A stretch of 64,000 nucleotides of DNA from Prostheceraeus crozeri. Lineage: Eukaryota > Platyhelminthes > Polycladida > Euryleptidae. The stretch spans positions 124,001 to 188,000 of the forward strand of contig CAJQUW010008029.1 in assembly GCA_907163375.1 (NCBI GenBank), given 5' to 3'. The notes under the pieces are model-generated. The model had not been told where the DNA came from and made no database searches. It worked only from the letters and a program-made list of their open reading frames with translations. The position numbers and the translations under genes were made by a program. Below, piece after piece: positions 11,040 to 21,299 of this stretch (within the stretch, counting starts at the first letter, position 1; the number at the start of each line of letters is the position of its first letter).

Positions 11040-12180
11040 ATGGCCTTAGTCAAAGGTATGTGTTGCTGGTGGGACATCGGATGAATTCAGTATTGGCGTT
11101 GGCGTTCATCAAGGATCCGCGCTTAGTTCCCTTCTTTTCATCCTCGTGATGGGAGAGGCTGCTTAAGATTGTAGAAGAGGTGGGCTGAAGGAGCTGCTGT
11201 ACGCAGATGATTTCGTCCTGAAAGTTGAAAGCAAGGAAGCGAAGGTCCATGAGAGAATCTTAAGTTATGAAGTGGCTGCATCGAACATCAGAAGCGGACA
11301 GAGGAAGAGAAGTTGATCATAAATGTGGAGAAACAGTAAGTAAGTAAGTTCAGATGTTTAAAGAATATGGAAGGCAAAGGCTTGAAAGTGAATATCCAGA
11401 AGACCGAGATGATAATCAGTGGTAGCAAAGAGAACTCCTCCGTTCAAGAGAGAAGATTCCCTTGTGGCGTGTGTGGTAGAGGGATCCTCTGTCAACAGAG
11501 TGGCAACTGATGTCACAAGTGCAGTGGACACAGGTCTCTCAAGTGACGTAGGAAATGTTCGATGTCCTACTTGTATCCACATAGGTGGAAATACAGACGA
11601 TGTCGGGACTTATCAGGTAGATCTTGAAGTTCAATACCTTGCTGACGTGTTTTGCAATGAAGATAGCGTCGAAGGAACAGTTCGTGCCAGAATCGCGTCA
11701 GTCTGGATCAAATGGAAGGACATCTTATGTCTTCTCCGAAACCGCCACATTCCACTCAGGTGCCGAAACAACGTCCACACTCTACAGTTCCTGCATCAGG
11801 CCTCGTACTTCTCTACAATGCTGAATCTTGGAACATCACTCAGTATCTGATTCAACAACTGCGTTCATGTGACACAAGGATGCTCCGCTAAACGAGTGGT
11901 GTTCCACTGACTGATCGGATCGACAGCGATGCCGTGGGGAGCAGGTGTGGCCTTGCCCCATTAAGGAAAGTGATCAGAGAACGAAGGCTACGGTGATTCG
12001 GTCATTTAAAGCGTAGAGATGAGGAGGAACCAATCAGATAAATGCTAGACGTGGTAGTCGAAGGCTCCCGTCCTCGTGGAAGACCTCGGACAGCATGGCT
12101 CTAAGTTGTCAACAAAGACATGATTATCCACGAGTGATACATAGGACCGTGCTCGTCAGAGAAGTCTCATTATCGTCCAA
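11040..12180 (+). pseudogene. decayed LINE reverse transcriptase (3' half)
   Basis: The plus strand encodes VGVHQGSALSSLLFILVMGEA followed by LLYADDFVL, the catalytic YADD box of a LINE reverse transcriptase (about 11090-11220). Further on, in a different frame, come a PCGVC cysteine motif (about 11460), a stretch like the LINE thumb region (VEGTVRARIASVWIKWKDIL, about 11665-11730) and an RLR-FGHL-R...RPRGRPR C-terminal motif (about 11985-12095). This order is typical of LINEs whose C-terminus carries GHV-R and RGRP motifs. Several stops and frame changes are visible, so the copy is dead. The 5' half, including the endonuclease, is not seen. Confidence 0.75.
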
Positions 12181-12382
12181 CCTTTAACAGAAGAGGAAAA
12201 GGAGTTAAAAGAAAAAATAATGTTTAAGACTTCACTTTGAAATTGATTTGTGTTCCTTTTGATTACTAAAGAAATAAGAAGTCCATCCGTCAGTCCCTTT
12301 TATGAAGTCTAGGATCCATTCTGATAATGACATCAACAACGAATGTCCCCAAGAACTTACCGCATCCCAAAAGACATTTTAA

Positions 12383-12546
12383 TTTAACAGCAACTTGAAT
12401 TTTATCGACCAATATTTTCGTTTCTCAACCGGAATGAGGGTCAGGTAGCACTCCAGCTCACTTTATCTTCTTTGTAATGCTACCTGGCCCTACTATTGGT
12501 TGAGAAACGGAAATATTGGTCAACAAAATTAAAGTTGCAGCTTAAA
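12383..12546. mobile_element. palindromic MITE
   Basis: Two arms of about 69 bases (12383-12451 and 12479-12546) are imperfect inverted repeats sharing GACCAATATT, GTTTCTCAACC and CAGGTAGCA. They are separated by about 27 bases. There is no coding capacity. The family is not assigned, and I see no clear target duplication. Confidence 0.6.
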
Positions 12547-12549
12547 GCT

Positions 12550-13340
12550 TCTTTACATTTTGATCGTAATTTGATAAAATGTTACTAAAAGAAAATTTCA
12601 GTATAATAAATTGACAGATTCTCCAAGCATAAAGTTTTACTTTGATGTCACCATTTCATCAATCAAAGTCAAAATCTGCATCAAGTCATTATATGATGGA
12701 ATATACCAATAGGCAGCACTCATAATCTACTCAATTATAGTATTTAATGAAATTCAAGCCAAACCAGTCCGACCCAATCCCGGTCCTTGGTTGGCGGTTA
12801 ATTTCTATCTCCGTCTAAACGATGATTGTTAATCAAACATAATCGAAACGAATATAAAGCGTCCAAAACCTCCAGAAAAATTTTAACTAAATTAAACTTG
12901 AAACCACATCGGTCTTTGAGGAACAATAATATCAGAGGAACAACATAATCACGATGCTTCCGACTTTATTGAAACCTTCACCCACAAATCTACCTTCGTC
13001 TCCATGGCTTGTTCTTTTAACTATTGACTCTTCCGCCAAGTCATTTGTTGACTGTGAGAGAAGAAATAAAGAATTTGATAAAGATAGTATAGAGGTTCCG
13101 TTTTATGAATCTTAATAGATATTACGACACTTCCATCTCCACACAAGCGCTGCTTTACGATTAACACTTACCTGGAGTAGATTGGAAACAGAGGTCTAGA
13201 CAGTTCTCTGCAACAATTACTTAAATCTCAACATTTTCATTCATTATCACGCTCAAAATGCAATTAATTAAGATCTGAAAATATCCATGAATCCTCAAGA
13301 CGAAATGCAAACCATGTGTGTCGCTGTTTTGGGAAAATGT
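12550..13340. other. no gene recognised
   Basis: Non-coding DNA between the palindromic MITE and the composite PLE insertion. No motif is recognised. Confidence 0.5.
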
Positions 13341-13343
13341 CCT

Positions 13344-13381
13344 CAATTTGATCTATCGTTTATTTAATTTCATTGTTGTTA
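13344..13381 (+). repeat. 38-bp exact direct repeat (first copy)
   Basis: The 38 bases starting CAATTTGATCTATCG recur exactly at 21259-21296, just beyond the tRNA-like sequence that the PLE composite interrupts. The likeliest reading is that they belong to the body of a SINE family with two copies here. Confidence 0.7.
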
Positions 13382-13552
13382 ATTACATTCACGACATGGC
13401 TTAAGATGCTTTGGTGGACAATCGATCCCCGCTACTTGCCTTAATGTCGGCGGTCACAATTGTGACGAGTTATTTATTCATTGATTATTATTGCCTTGAC
13501 AACTGATGTGTGGTGGTGAGGGTTTGATCCTGCCAATTGACCGAGTCGCGTA

Positions 13553-13592
13553 AGTGGCTCGTAGCTCAGTTGGTTAGAGCACAGGTCTAGTT
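13553..13592 (+). pseudogene. tRNA-like sequence, 5' half (split by PLE insertion)
   Basis: GGCTCGTAGCTCAGTTGGTT followed by AGAGC forms a clean tRNA D arm (GCTC/GAGC) with A-box sequence. The continuation, with the B box and T arm, lies at 21198-21245 beyond the insertion. Put together, the acceptor arms pair except for an extra base on the 5' side. The anticodon loop would read CTAGTTA (AGT if canonical). It may be a tRNA pseudogene or, given the repeated downstream sequence, the head of a tRNA-derived SINE. Confidence 0.6.
13581..13592 (+). repeat. target site duplication of the PLE composite (left)
   Basis: ACAGGTCTAGTT here is repeated at 21198-21209; two more bases (AA) also match. It brackets the whole 7.6 kb composite and lies in the anticodon-arm region of the tRNA-like target. 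Confidence 0.75.
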
Positions 13593-14757
13593 AATGTGTT
13601 CTATAAGTCACGTGGTTACAATCTGCAACGAAGAAAAGGTTATTTAAATACTACGTATAAACAATTAAACAATAGGTATTGTTATTTAAATATCTTTAAG
13701 AAATAAGAGCTACCATTATAACCTAATGTTCGGTTAAGCAATGGATTGCTACTAAAATTTTTATAGATTCAACAATGCTAATCTCAAAGTCCGAGTTTCC
13801 ACGGTAAATGATTTTAAAGCAATCATTATAGTTACGAAAACAATGGTTACATTGTTCTATGTGTTTTGCAATGGCACTATTGCCACTTAAGTGTTCAAGT
13901 TTACGTTGATGCAGACGTCTTTTGGTTTTGCCAATATATTGGCAATCAGGATCAACCTGACATTGAAAGCAAAAGACAAGACGCGATTGCATGTCTGGAC
14001 CTAACTTACTTTTAAGGGAGAAATATCTTCCAGTTTTGAACGAGGTCATAACAACCTTGCATTCCAAGTTAAGTTTACGAAATATTTTTACTAACTTATT
14101 ACTAAATTTCTGTGATGCATAACCCACGAAGGGGATTTTGATTATTTTATTGAAGTCATTATCAATTGTAACGCGTGAAGAATTGTTTAATTTACGACCT
14201 ATAAATTTGTTGATTGTTGATTGAATTAATTGCAATGGATAGTCATTTCTACTTAAGATATTGGTAATTTTATTACATTCATTATGGAATAGATTCCAAT
14301 TGGTGGATACATTGTAAGCACGATGAAGCATGCCTAATACTAGTGTGTTTTCCAATTGCGAGGACATAAAGCATTGAAATTCAGTAAAAGACCTGTAAAG
14401 GTAGGTTTACGATAAATCTCAGTAAGTATATTGTCCTCATCAATTTTCAGAAGGACATCCAGAAACGGTAATTCTTTATTGCCCACTTCTGATGTAAAGT
14501 GCAAGTTGCTGTGTTGAATGTTTAGAAAATTATGGAATACATCTATGTGTTGTTCATTGTTAAATACAGCTATGATATCATCTACATAACGACGATACAC
14601 AACAGGAGAGAAAGGTAAGTCCTGCCATTTATGTTCTAGATTAGCTAAGAAGACGTTAACAAGGGTTGGACCCAACGGGCTACCCATACTTACACCATCC
14701 ACCTGTTGGTATAAAGTATCATTCATAAGAAAGCAACCAGACGTGGCAAATTTTAAT
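13593..14757 (-). mobile_element. Penelope-like element, inverted 5'-truncated copy
   Basis: On the minus strand this segment encodes the second half of a PLE protein. It covers reverse transcriptase motifs (GVSMGSPLGPTL, YRRYVDDI) and a GIY-YIG endonuclease segment (QYIGKTKRRLHQRKLEHL). It is an almost exact inverted copy of 20007-21172; the translated parts differ at only a few residues apart from one difference near the C-terminus. It stops abruptly at the LINE 3' tail. PLE insertions commonly have such inverted truncated copies at one end. The near identity implies that both copies arose together or very recently. It is not coding-competent on its own. Confidence 0.87.
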
Positions 14758-14777
14758 AATAATAATAATAATAATAA
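14756..14777. repeat. (AAT)n microsatellite, LINE 3' tail
   Basis: Seven or so AAT units. Read on the minus strand, it is the (ATT)n-type tail expected at the 3' end of a CR1-like LINE. It abuts the truncated end of the inverted PLE copy. Confidence 0.75.
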
Positions 14778-14873
14778 AGTGTATATTTGAAAGAAATACA
14801 AATCATGATGGACAAAGAGATAAAGACAATGAAAAATTCGATTTGAACATGTAACTTGCGAAATGTGTCAAGA

Positions 14874-17521
14874 CTATCCAGATTTTCTTAAGTTTGCGTT
14901 TATCAGAGAAATCGTGTACGGAAAGAACGTCTTTTTCCGGCGTAGAGTTCTGCAATAAGCGACGGAGTACTGGCTTCTGAGCTTGCGGTTCACTCGACTG
15001 TATAGTAGATGAGACCTGTTTGACTCAATCTGGTGAAAGAGTTTTATACTGGCCTTTTCGCGTCGGACTTGCACTTCATTCTTCTCGCAGTTGCACTTAC
15101 ATTTGTTGTTGCTGCCGAAATACACATTGTAAATGAGACGATGGGCTCTGTTTTCAATTCTTTGTAGTTTGCCGGATAGAGATTTCCCCAAACCAACAAA
15201 TGCAGGCGATGCATATTCCAAGTGAGATCTAATGAGCGCCACATAAAGGTCATGCAATTCTTTCTCCGTCACCATTTTCTTGAGTCTACGAAGAAGGTGG
15301 AACTTTTGGTTAGCTTTTGCACACATTGCTTTCACGTGGGATTTCATGCTGACTTCTCTATCAATGTTGACTCCTAGGATCTTGATTTCATCAACAACAG
15401 GAATTGGAAGTGATGATTGGAGGTTGACTTGCTTTCTTGTGAAAAACATGAGCTTGGATTTCTTGCTGTTGAGAGTTAGTTCGTTGTCTGTGCACCAAGC
15501 TAATACACTTGATGTCTCTTCCTGGATGATGTTGCTAACTTCAGCTTCGTCTTCACTAAGTATAGGGAGAATGATACTAAAGTCGTCAGCGTACTTGATG
15601 TCACGGGCACCAGCTGACTTGGATTTCAGATCACTGACAAAGATGCAGAACAGAGAAGGTGAGAGGACGGAGCCCTGAGGCACCCCCTGTTGAGCTGTAT
15701 CGAGTCTCCGACAACTTGTCCAATCTTCACCCTAGCCGTCCGGTACTGTAGATAACTTTGAAGCCATATAAGGAAACCAGAAGCGAAACCATATTTGCTC
15801 AGCTTTGAAATCAACTTGCTATGATTGACCGTATCGAAAGCTCGTGAAAAATCATAGCTAAGGAGAGCTGCACCGAAGTTTCTTCTGTCATCAGTCATGA
15901 TGCTGATATGATCGAGCATGTCTACGATGGCGGTTGTTGTCGAGTGTGCTCGTCTAAATCCATGCTGAGACAAGCCGTAAGATTCCTCTAAACGGATTCG
16001 CATTTGGTCCACAACAATCCTCTCTAAGATTTTGGAGGGTACAGGCAGGAGAGCTATGTACCTCAGTTTTTCAATATCCGCGGGATTCGTTTTTGGAATG
16101 GCCGTGATCATGCAGTCCTTCCATTTCTGAGGAAACACTCTTTTGCGCAATGAAAAGTTGTAGAGAACCGAGAAGGGCTTCGCCAAAAAGATTGCCATTG
16201 ACTTATTGAGTCTAGTAGGGATATTGTCTGGGCCACAAGCTTTGCCAACGGATAGTTTGGAGAAGTACCGGTACACTTCATATTCGTCTACGGAGATGTG
16301 CCAGTCATCATCCTCCAGACTAACAGCACTCTCGTATTGAATGGCGGAGAAACTGGACGATAAGTCGTGAGTGATGACTTCAATTAGTTGTTCAGGTGAA
16401 CCGAACTTCCCAATGAGCTGAGCAATACCGGTATCATTCTTTCTGCCTGTTTCCTCTTTGACTACCGACCAGATTCCTTTTGCAGATTTCTTCAGCTTTT
16501 CTGACCAATTCCATTTTGCCTTAATGATTTCGTCCCGGACTTTGTTCTTGAGGTGATTGTATATCTTCCAGTTTCGATTGCGGTAGGCCTCCCAGCGGTC
16601 ATTTATCAAACATTTTGTTATGGGCGTCATCCACTCCTTATCGGTACTCGAAATTGTCACGACTCTAGTTGGAATAGTTTCACTAATCAGTCTTAGAATG
16701 GTTTCATGCAGCCAGGCCCACATATCATCAACTGTGTCGAATGATTCTATGTGCGTCCAATCTGTCAAGCTCATAGCATGGCTAAGACGCTGTGTATTCG
16801 AAGCACGGAAGTCGTATACAGTATGATAGGAAACTGAATTCGTAGAGACAAGCTGTTCAAAGTTTGGCAAGGCAGTGACGATGGCGTGGTCTGAAGTTCC
16901 CAAGGGGGCATCAAGGTGGATTGGGTCTTGATAGGCAGCTGAAACATCTCGGGATATCAGAATATGGTCCAAAATGCGGTCACCTCTGGTTGGGAAGTTG
17001 ACGAGATTATGTAGGCATAGGTCTTCGCAAAGGTCATCGACTTTGAGATTGTTTAGATCCCCTGCTATCACCACATTCAAGTCAGGGCTTGTAGATAAAT
17101 AACGGTCAACGAAGCCAGTAACAAATTCAACAATATCTGACAAACTATGGGCAGATAGATGCGGAGGAACGTACATGCTTATCAGAAGGATTCTGTAATA
17201 CCGCACATCAATTACAGTAATTTCGAAATCACTTATCTCATGCATTGGAGTGACATTTCTAAAGTCTAAGTGAGAAGGTATATAAACAGCTGTACCTCCT
17301 CCTTTTCGGGAAATGCGATCGGAGCGAACAAGCGAAAAGTTGGGAAGCGAGACGAGAGATGAGTCGATAGTCGGATCTAACCAAGTTTCTGTAACACAGA
17401 TAAAGTTTGGACAATTAGAAGCAGCAAAGAGTCTTAGGTCGTCCGTCTTATGGAAAAGGGAGCGAGCGTTTATCAAAGCGATGGATGGGAAATGTCTAGC
17501 AGGATTTAAAACACGATTCAA
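14874..17521 (-). pseudogene. LINE ORF2: APE endonuclease plus reverse transcriptase, one frameshift
   Basis: The first frame (17521 to about 15680) has an APE-type endonuclease in residues about 1-220 (INARSL, VTETWLDP, GGGTAVYIP, AGDLNN, LDHILIS, GTSDHAIV). Reverse transcriptase follows from about residue 400 (GKACGPDNIP, LLPVPSKILERI, QHGFRRAHSTTTAI, YDFSRAFDTVNH). The frame then shifts by one base in a G run near 15685. It continues with GVPQGSVLSP-type sequence and the catalytic YADD box at 15582-15593, then a CR1-like C-terminus ending at 14874. Expected length is about 880-900 residues, normal for CR1-like ORF2. Apart from the one missing G the protein looks complete, so the copy is young. 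Confidence 0.92.
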
Positions 17522-17525
17522 AAAT

Positions 17526-18260
17526 TCACATCATTCCAATTTCGAGTTCCTGAAGTAATCCTCCATCTCGAATGAAAACATTCTCTCCAGCTTCCCTTCT
17601 TCTTCTTAATTCATCCTGAAGCAGTCTTCTTGCTTCTCTCTCCTTCCTTGTCCGATCTGGGTTGAGATAGATATGCTTGAACCCGGTCTTGTAAGTGTGA
17701 CGGAGTTTCTTTGCATTCTTCATTAGAGTGTTGCGACCTTCTTCAGACTTGCATTTGAAGCGCAATAAGCGGGGCCTGTTCGGATTCACTTTGCCAATTC
17801 GTATGACATTCGAAATCTCCACATGACTGCAGTCGATTTCACTCAAGATGTTTAAAACTGCCTCTCTATCATCGCGCATTCTTTCTTCTACTGTCCCCAA
17901 TTGCGAATCCTCAACTCCAGAGACAATAACGAATTTTCTCTTGATTTGTCTTCGTTGCATTTCCGCAAATATCTCCTCGCTAAAGTCATCATGAGCAGAG
18001 GCTAGCTCATTTTGGAGACTAATGCACTTAGCATTCAGTGCGGCATACGCCGCAGTGAGCTCACTTATCTGATGCATTAGAGGCTGCAACAGCTTCTCAA
18101 CTTGCTGTGAGACGACCAAGGCAATGTCTTCCGAACTTGATGACTCCTTCGGAGAAGCAACGTCAATTGAAATGGCATCTCTGAGTGCTGAGCAGAGTTG
18201 ATCTTTGTTCAGCTTGTTAAATTGAGTAGCGGACATTCGTCTCACATCGGAGAACTTCAT
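17526..18260 (-). CDS. LINE ORF1 protein
   Basis: An intact 244-residue frame lies immediately upstream of ORF2. Residues about 55-105 form a probable coiled coil (QQVEKLLQPLMHQISELTAA). Then comes a basic region (MQRRQIKRKFVIVSGV) and a segment like the RRM/CTD of L1-type ORF1 proteins (NVIRIGKVNPNRPRLLRFKC, then LRHTYKTGFKHIYLNPDRT). The C-terminus is Arg-rich (RKEREARRLLQDELRRRRE). Such proteins bind element RNA as nucleic-acid chaperones. Its ATG at 18260 is the first in frame after the 5' region. This is element-encoded, not a host gene. Confidence 0.82.
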   Translation of the reverse strand: MKFSDVRRMSATQFNKLNKDQLCSALRDAISIDVASPKESSSSEDIALVVSQQVEKLLQPLMHQISELTAAYAALNAKCISLQNELASAHDDFSEEIFAEMQRRQIKRKFVIVSGVEDSQLGTVEERMRDDREAVLNILSEIDCSHVEISNVIRIGKVNPNRPRLLRFKCKSEEGRNTLMKNAKKLRHTYKTGFKHIYLNPDRTRKEREARRLLQDELRRRREAGENVFIRDGGLLQELEIGMM

Positions 18261-18314
18261 AGGTGTTGGTATCCTTGACAGCGTAATCAGTTCGCAAAAA
18301 CTATGAGATCAAAA

Positions 18315-18390
18315 TAATGTCGAGGGGGGATTCGACCTCAACACCAGAGATCACAAAGTTCGTGCACCAAACCACTGGACCAGACAGGTG
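18315..18390 (-). other. tRNA-like Pol III promoter sequence upstream of LINE ORF1
   Basis: On the minus strand an A-box-like GGTCCAGTGGTTTGGTGC (about 18381-18364) is followed about 25 bases later by a B-box-like GAGGTCGAATCCC (about 18339-18327). It lies only about 60 bases before the ORF1 start. It may be a SINE head captured in the 5' UTR or an internal promoter of the LINE. Confidence 0.45.
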
Positions 18391-18744
18391 ATGACCAACC
18401 AAACCAGACTTCTTGGTCTTGTTCCGAGAATCAGGAATGCTTGTGCATGATATGTACAAGTTGCTTGCGTCACCCCCAGAGCCTCCCTGAACGACGAAGA
18501 CACAGACGGAAGAGCTGCAAAGTGAGCAGCAATCACTGATATCGACGAGGAGAGCACAGAAATCGGGATTATCCCAAGAAGATGATACGAAGCACCGACG
18601 ACACTGATGCACAACGACGGATGAGGGTACGACGCGCAGATTGATATAAAAATTTCCTCGAACACTTTGAACGCAGCGACGGTAGATCACAAAAACATGC
18701 CAACTGCCAGACAGCCCGATGACACAACCGCACACAGAGACGGT

Positions 18745-21197
18745 AAGAATAGGTCTTTAAATACTTTTTCTTCGTACTTCGGTTCGTACTCGTATGTTGT
18801 CTACTTCATCTTCATACTACTGCATTGATTTTACTTAATTTTTGCATAATTTCCTACCGCACGTTAACCTAACTTTAGTGGCTCTGATGAAGATTGTTGG
18901 TAACAATCGAAAGACGTCTCAGCAAAATACAAGTGTTTTCTATTTTGTTAATGTACTTACCTAACCATGAGTCTATACTCACTTTTCGAGTCAATTATCG
19001 TGGTTTCGTATTCTCACGTTAAAATTGGCTATTTACAAACATGTCAATAACTCTCTCCTACAAGTAAAAGAATCTCATCGTAGTAAATTAAGTAAACTTT
19101 GGCTTGAACAAAGGACTGCAACCCCGGATTGCATCATTAACCTTAGTAGCCATTCACTCTCTCTGTTTGAACGTGAAGCATTACGGTATGGTTTAAAAAA
19201 TCCTATTGCTCCTAGACACCTTGATTTAGATAAAATGAAATATGAACTAGAAAAATCAATTTGTGGCGTACCACGCAATGATCCTAACTGGACCAAAGAA
19301 ATAAAATTAGATATAATACACTCACTGAAGGAATTCGAAGATAACTGCAATGACACTTTGAAAAGTAAACGTAACCGTATGTTACACATGACTTTAAATA
19401 GACTATCTAGGATTCGTAACTTAAAGATTTGTTCTTTTGATAAAGGTCAAGGTATCGTGCTTGTAGATACTGATGACTATAATCATAAACTTAATGGGAT
19501 ATTGAGTGATTCTTCTAAATTTAAAATAATTCCTGTACCTACTGATATTAAAAAACATCCTGTTTGTATCGAGGAAAATAAATTATCTCGCTACCTCAAT
19601 AAATATGTAAAAAAATAAAGTTGATGACAGCGTTTATAAGGACATACTGCCTTCTGGTAGTAACATAGCACGCATCTATGGTACCGTAAAAGTACATAAG
19701 AACAACTACCCTGTTCGACCGATAGTTAGTACTATTGGTGCTGCTAATTATAAATTAGCTAAATACTTAGACAATTTAATTAAACCACATATCAATGATG
19801 ACCTTATGTTGAAATCAACTAATGATTTCATTAGTGTATTAGATGATGTTAAACGTAAAATAAACCGTCATAGCACCCTTGTGAGCTTTGACGTCGAAAA
19901 CTTATTTACCAACGTACCCGTAACTGAAGCAATCAACATTGCAACTAAATTAGTGTACTCACCTAGTAATGACAAAAAAGTACAAAGAAAAAGTATTTAA
20001 AGACTTATTAAAATTTGCCACGTCTGGTTGCTTTCTTATGAATGATACTTTATACCAACAGGTGGATGGTGTAAGTATGGGTAGCCCGTTGGGTCCAACC
20101 CTTGCTAACGTCTTCTTAGCTAATCTAGAACATAAATGGCAGGACCTACCTTTCTCTCCTGTTGTGTATCGTCGTTATGTAGATGATATCATAGCTGTAT
20201 TTAACAATGAACAACACATAGATGTATTCCATAATTTTCTAAACATTCAACACAGCAACTTGCACTTTACATCAGAAGTGGGCAATAAAGAATTACCGTT
20301 TCTGGATGTCCTTCTGAAAATTGATGAGGACAATATACTTACTGAGATTTATCGTAAACCTACCTTTACAGGTCTTTTACTGAATTTCAATGCTTTATGT
20401 CCTCGCAATTGGAAAACACACTAGTATTAGGCATGCTTCATCGTGCTTACAATGTATCCACCAATTGGAATCTATTCCATAATGAATGTAATAAAATTAC
20501 CAATATCTTAAGTAGAAATGGCTATCCATTGCAATTAATTCAATCAACAATCAACAAATTTATAGGTCGTAAATTAAACAATTCTTCACGCGTTACAATT
20601 GATAATGACTTCAATAAAATAATCAAAATCCCCTTCGTGGGTTATGCATCACAGAAATTTAGTAATAAGTTAGTAAAAATATTTCGTAAACTTAACTTGG
20701 AATGCAAGGTTGTTATGACCTCGTTCAAAACTGGAAGATATTTCTCCCTTAAAAGTAAGTTAGGTCCAGACATGCAATCGCGTCTTGTCTTTTGCTTTCA
20801 ATGTCAGGTTGATCCTGATTGCCAATATATTGGCAAAACCAAAAGACGTCTGCATCAACGTAAACTTGAACACTTAAGTGGCAATAGTGCCATTGCAAAA
20901 CACATAGAACAATGTAACCATTGTTTTCGTAACTATAATGATTGCTTTAAAATCATTTACCGTGGAAACTCGGACTTTGAGATTAGCATTGTTGAATCTA
21001 TAAAAATTTTTAGTAGCAATCCATTGCTTAACCGAACATTAGGTTATAATGGTAGCTCTTATTTCTTAAAGATATTCAAATAACAATACCTATTGTTTAA
21101 TTGTTTATACGTAGTATTTAAATAACCTTTTCTTCGTTGCAGATTGTAACCACGTGACTTATAGAACACATTGACTGAGTAGATCTCCACCGTCTAA
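18745..21197 (+). mobile_element. Penelope-like element (GIY-YIG type), longer copy
   Basis: The plus strand carries a 5' terminal region (about 18745-19020) with a hammerhead-like sequence, then an N-terminal protein region from about 19025. The reverse transcriptase follows (GTVKVHKNNYPVRPIVST, FDVENLFTNVPV, GVSMGSPLGPTLANVF, YVDD at 20176-20187). A GIY-YIG endonuclease comes last (CQYIGKTKRRLHQRKL around 20820-20870, with a preceding Cys pair). The KVHK-RPIVS and SMGSPLGP motifs identify a PLE reverse transcriptase. The reading frame is split into about four pieces, so this copy is inactive. The last 25 bases before the right target duplication are not shared with the inverted copy. Confidence 0.9.
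18881..18923 (+). ncRNA. degenerate hammerhead-like motif at the PLE 5' end
   Basis: CTGATGA (18884-18890) is followed by a seven-pair stem II (GATTGTT/AACAATC) and GAAA (18909-18912), then GACGTC giving a GTC cleavage triplet. Core bases are intact. Stem III has a G-G mismatch, and stem I pairs only as GCT/AGC with bulged bases. The location in a PLE terminal region matches where hammerheads are known in this family. Activity is doubtful. Confidence 0.55.
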
Positions 21198-21245
21198 ACA
21201 GGTCTAGTTAACCTTGGTCGTAGGTTCGAATCCTACCAGCCGCAC
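21198..21245 (+). pseudogene. tRNA-like sequence, 3' half with B box
   Basis: This starts with the right copy of the PLE target duplication (21198-21209). It continues with CCTTGGTCGTAGG, the B box GGTTCGAATCC and a perfect T arm (GTAGG/CCTAC), ending in CAGCCGCA. It completes the tRNA-like sequence begun at 13553. Confidence 0.6.
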
Positions 21246-21258
21246 ATCTTTTGCATGG

Positions 21259-21296
21259 CAATTTGATCTATCGTTTATTTAATTTCATTGTTGTTA
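21259..21296 (+). repeat. 38-bp exact direct repeat (second copy)
   Basis: Identical to 13344-13381. Here it follows the tRNA-like 3' half by 13 bases, as a SINE body would. GACGAAACGTC follows at about 21314-21324. Confidence 0.7.
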
Positions 21297-21299
21297 CTT

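Larger units (their letters stand above)
14758..18745 (-). mobile_element. nearly full-length CR1-like LINE
   Basis: The layout on the minus strand is: a 5' region (about 18261-18745) with a tRNA-like stretch, ORF1 (18260-17526), a 4-base gap, ORF2 with endonuclease and reverse transcriptase (17521-14874), a short 3' UTR, then the AAT-repeat tail. Two ORFs, an APE-type endonuclease and a microsatellite tail fit the CR1/L2/Rex1 group. Only one disabling change is obvious, a single-base loss in ORF2. The 5' boundary is inferred from where PLE sequence begins. The LINE lies exactly between the inverted and direct PLE copies. Confidence 0.88.

Noticed and set aside
18301-18735. 144- and 104-codon frames upstream of LINE ORF1
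   Set aside because: Overlapping frames in the LINE 5' region, Cys/Val/Ser-rich without a domain and lying over the tRNA-like stretch. Not supported as genes.
13553-21245. A functional tRNA gene with anticodon AGT
   Set aside because: It is split by 7.6 kb of mobile DNA, has an extra base in the 5' acceptor strand and an atypical base 3' of the anticodon.
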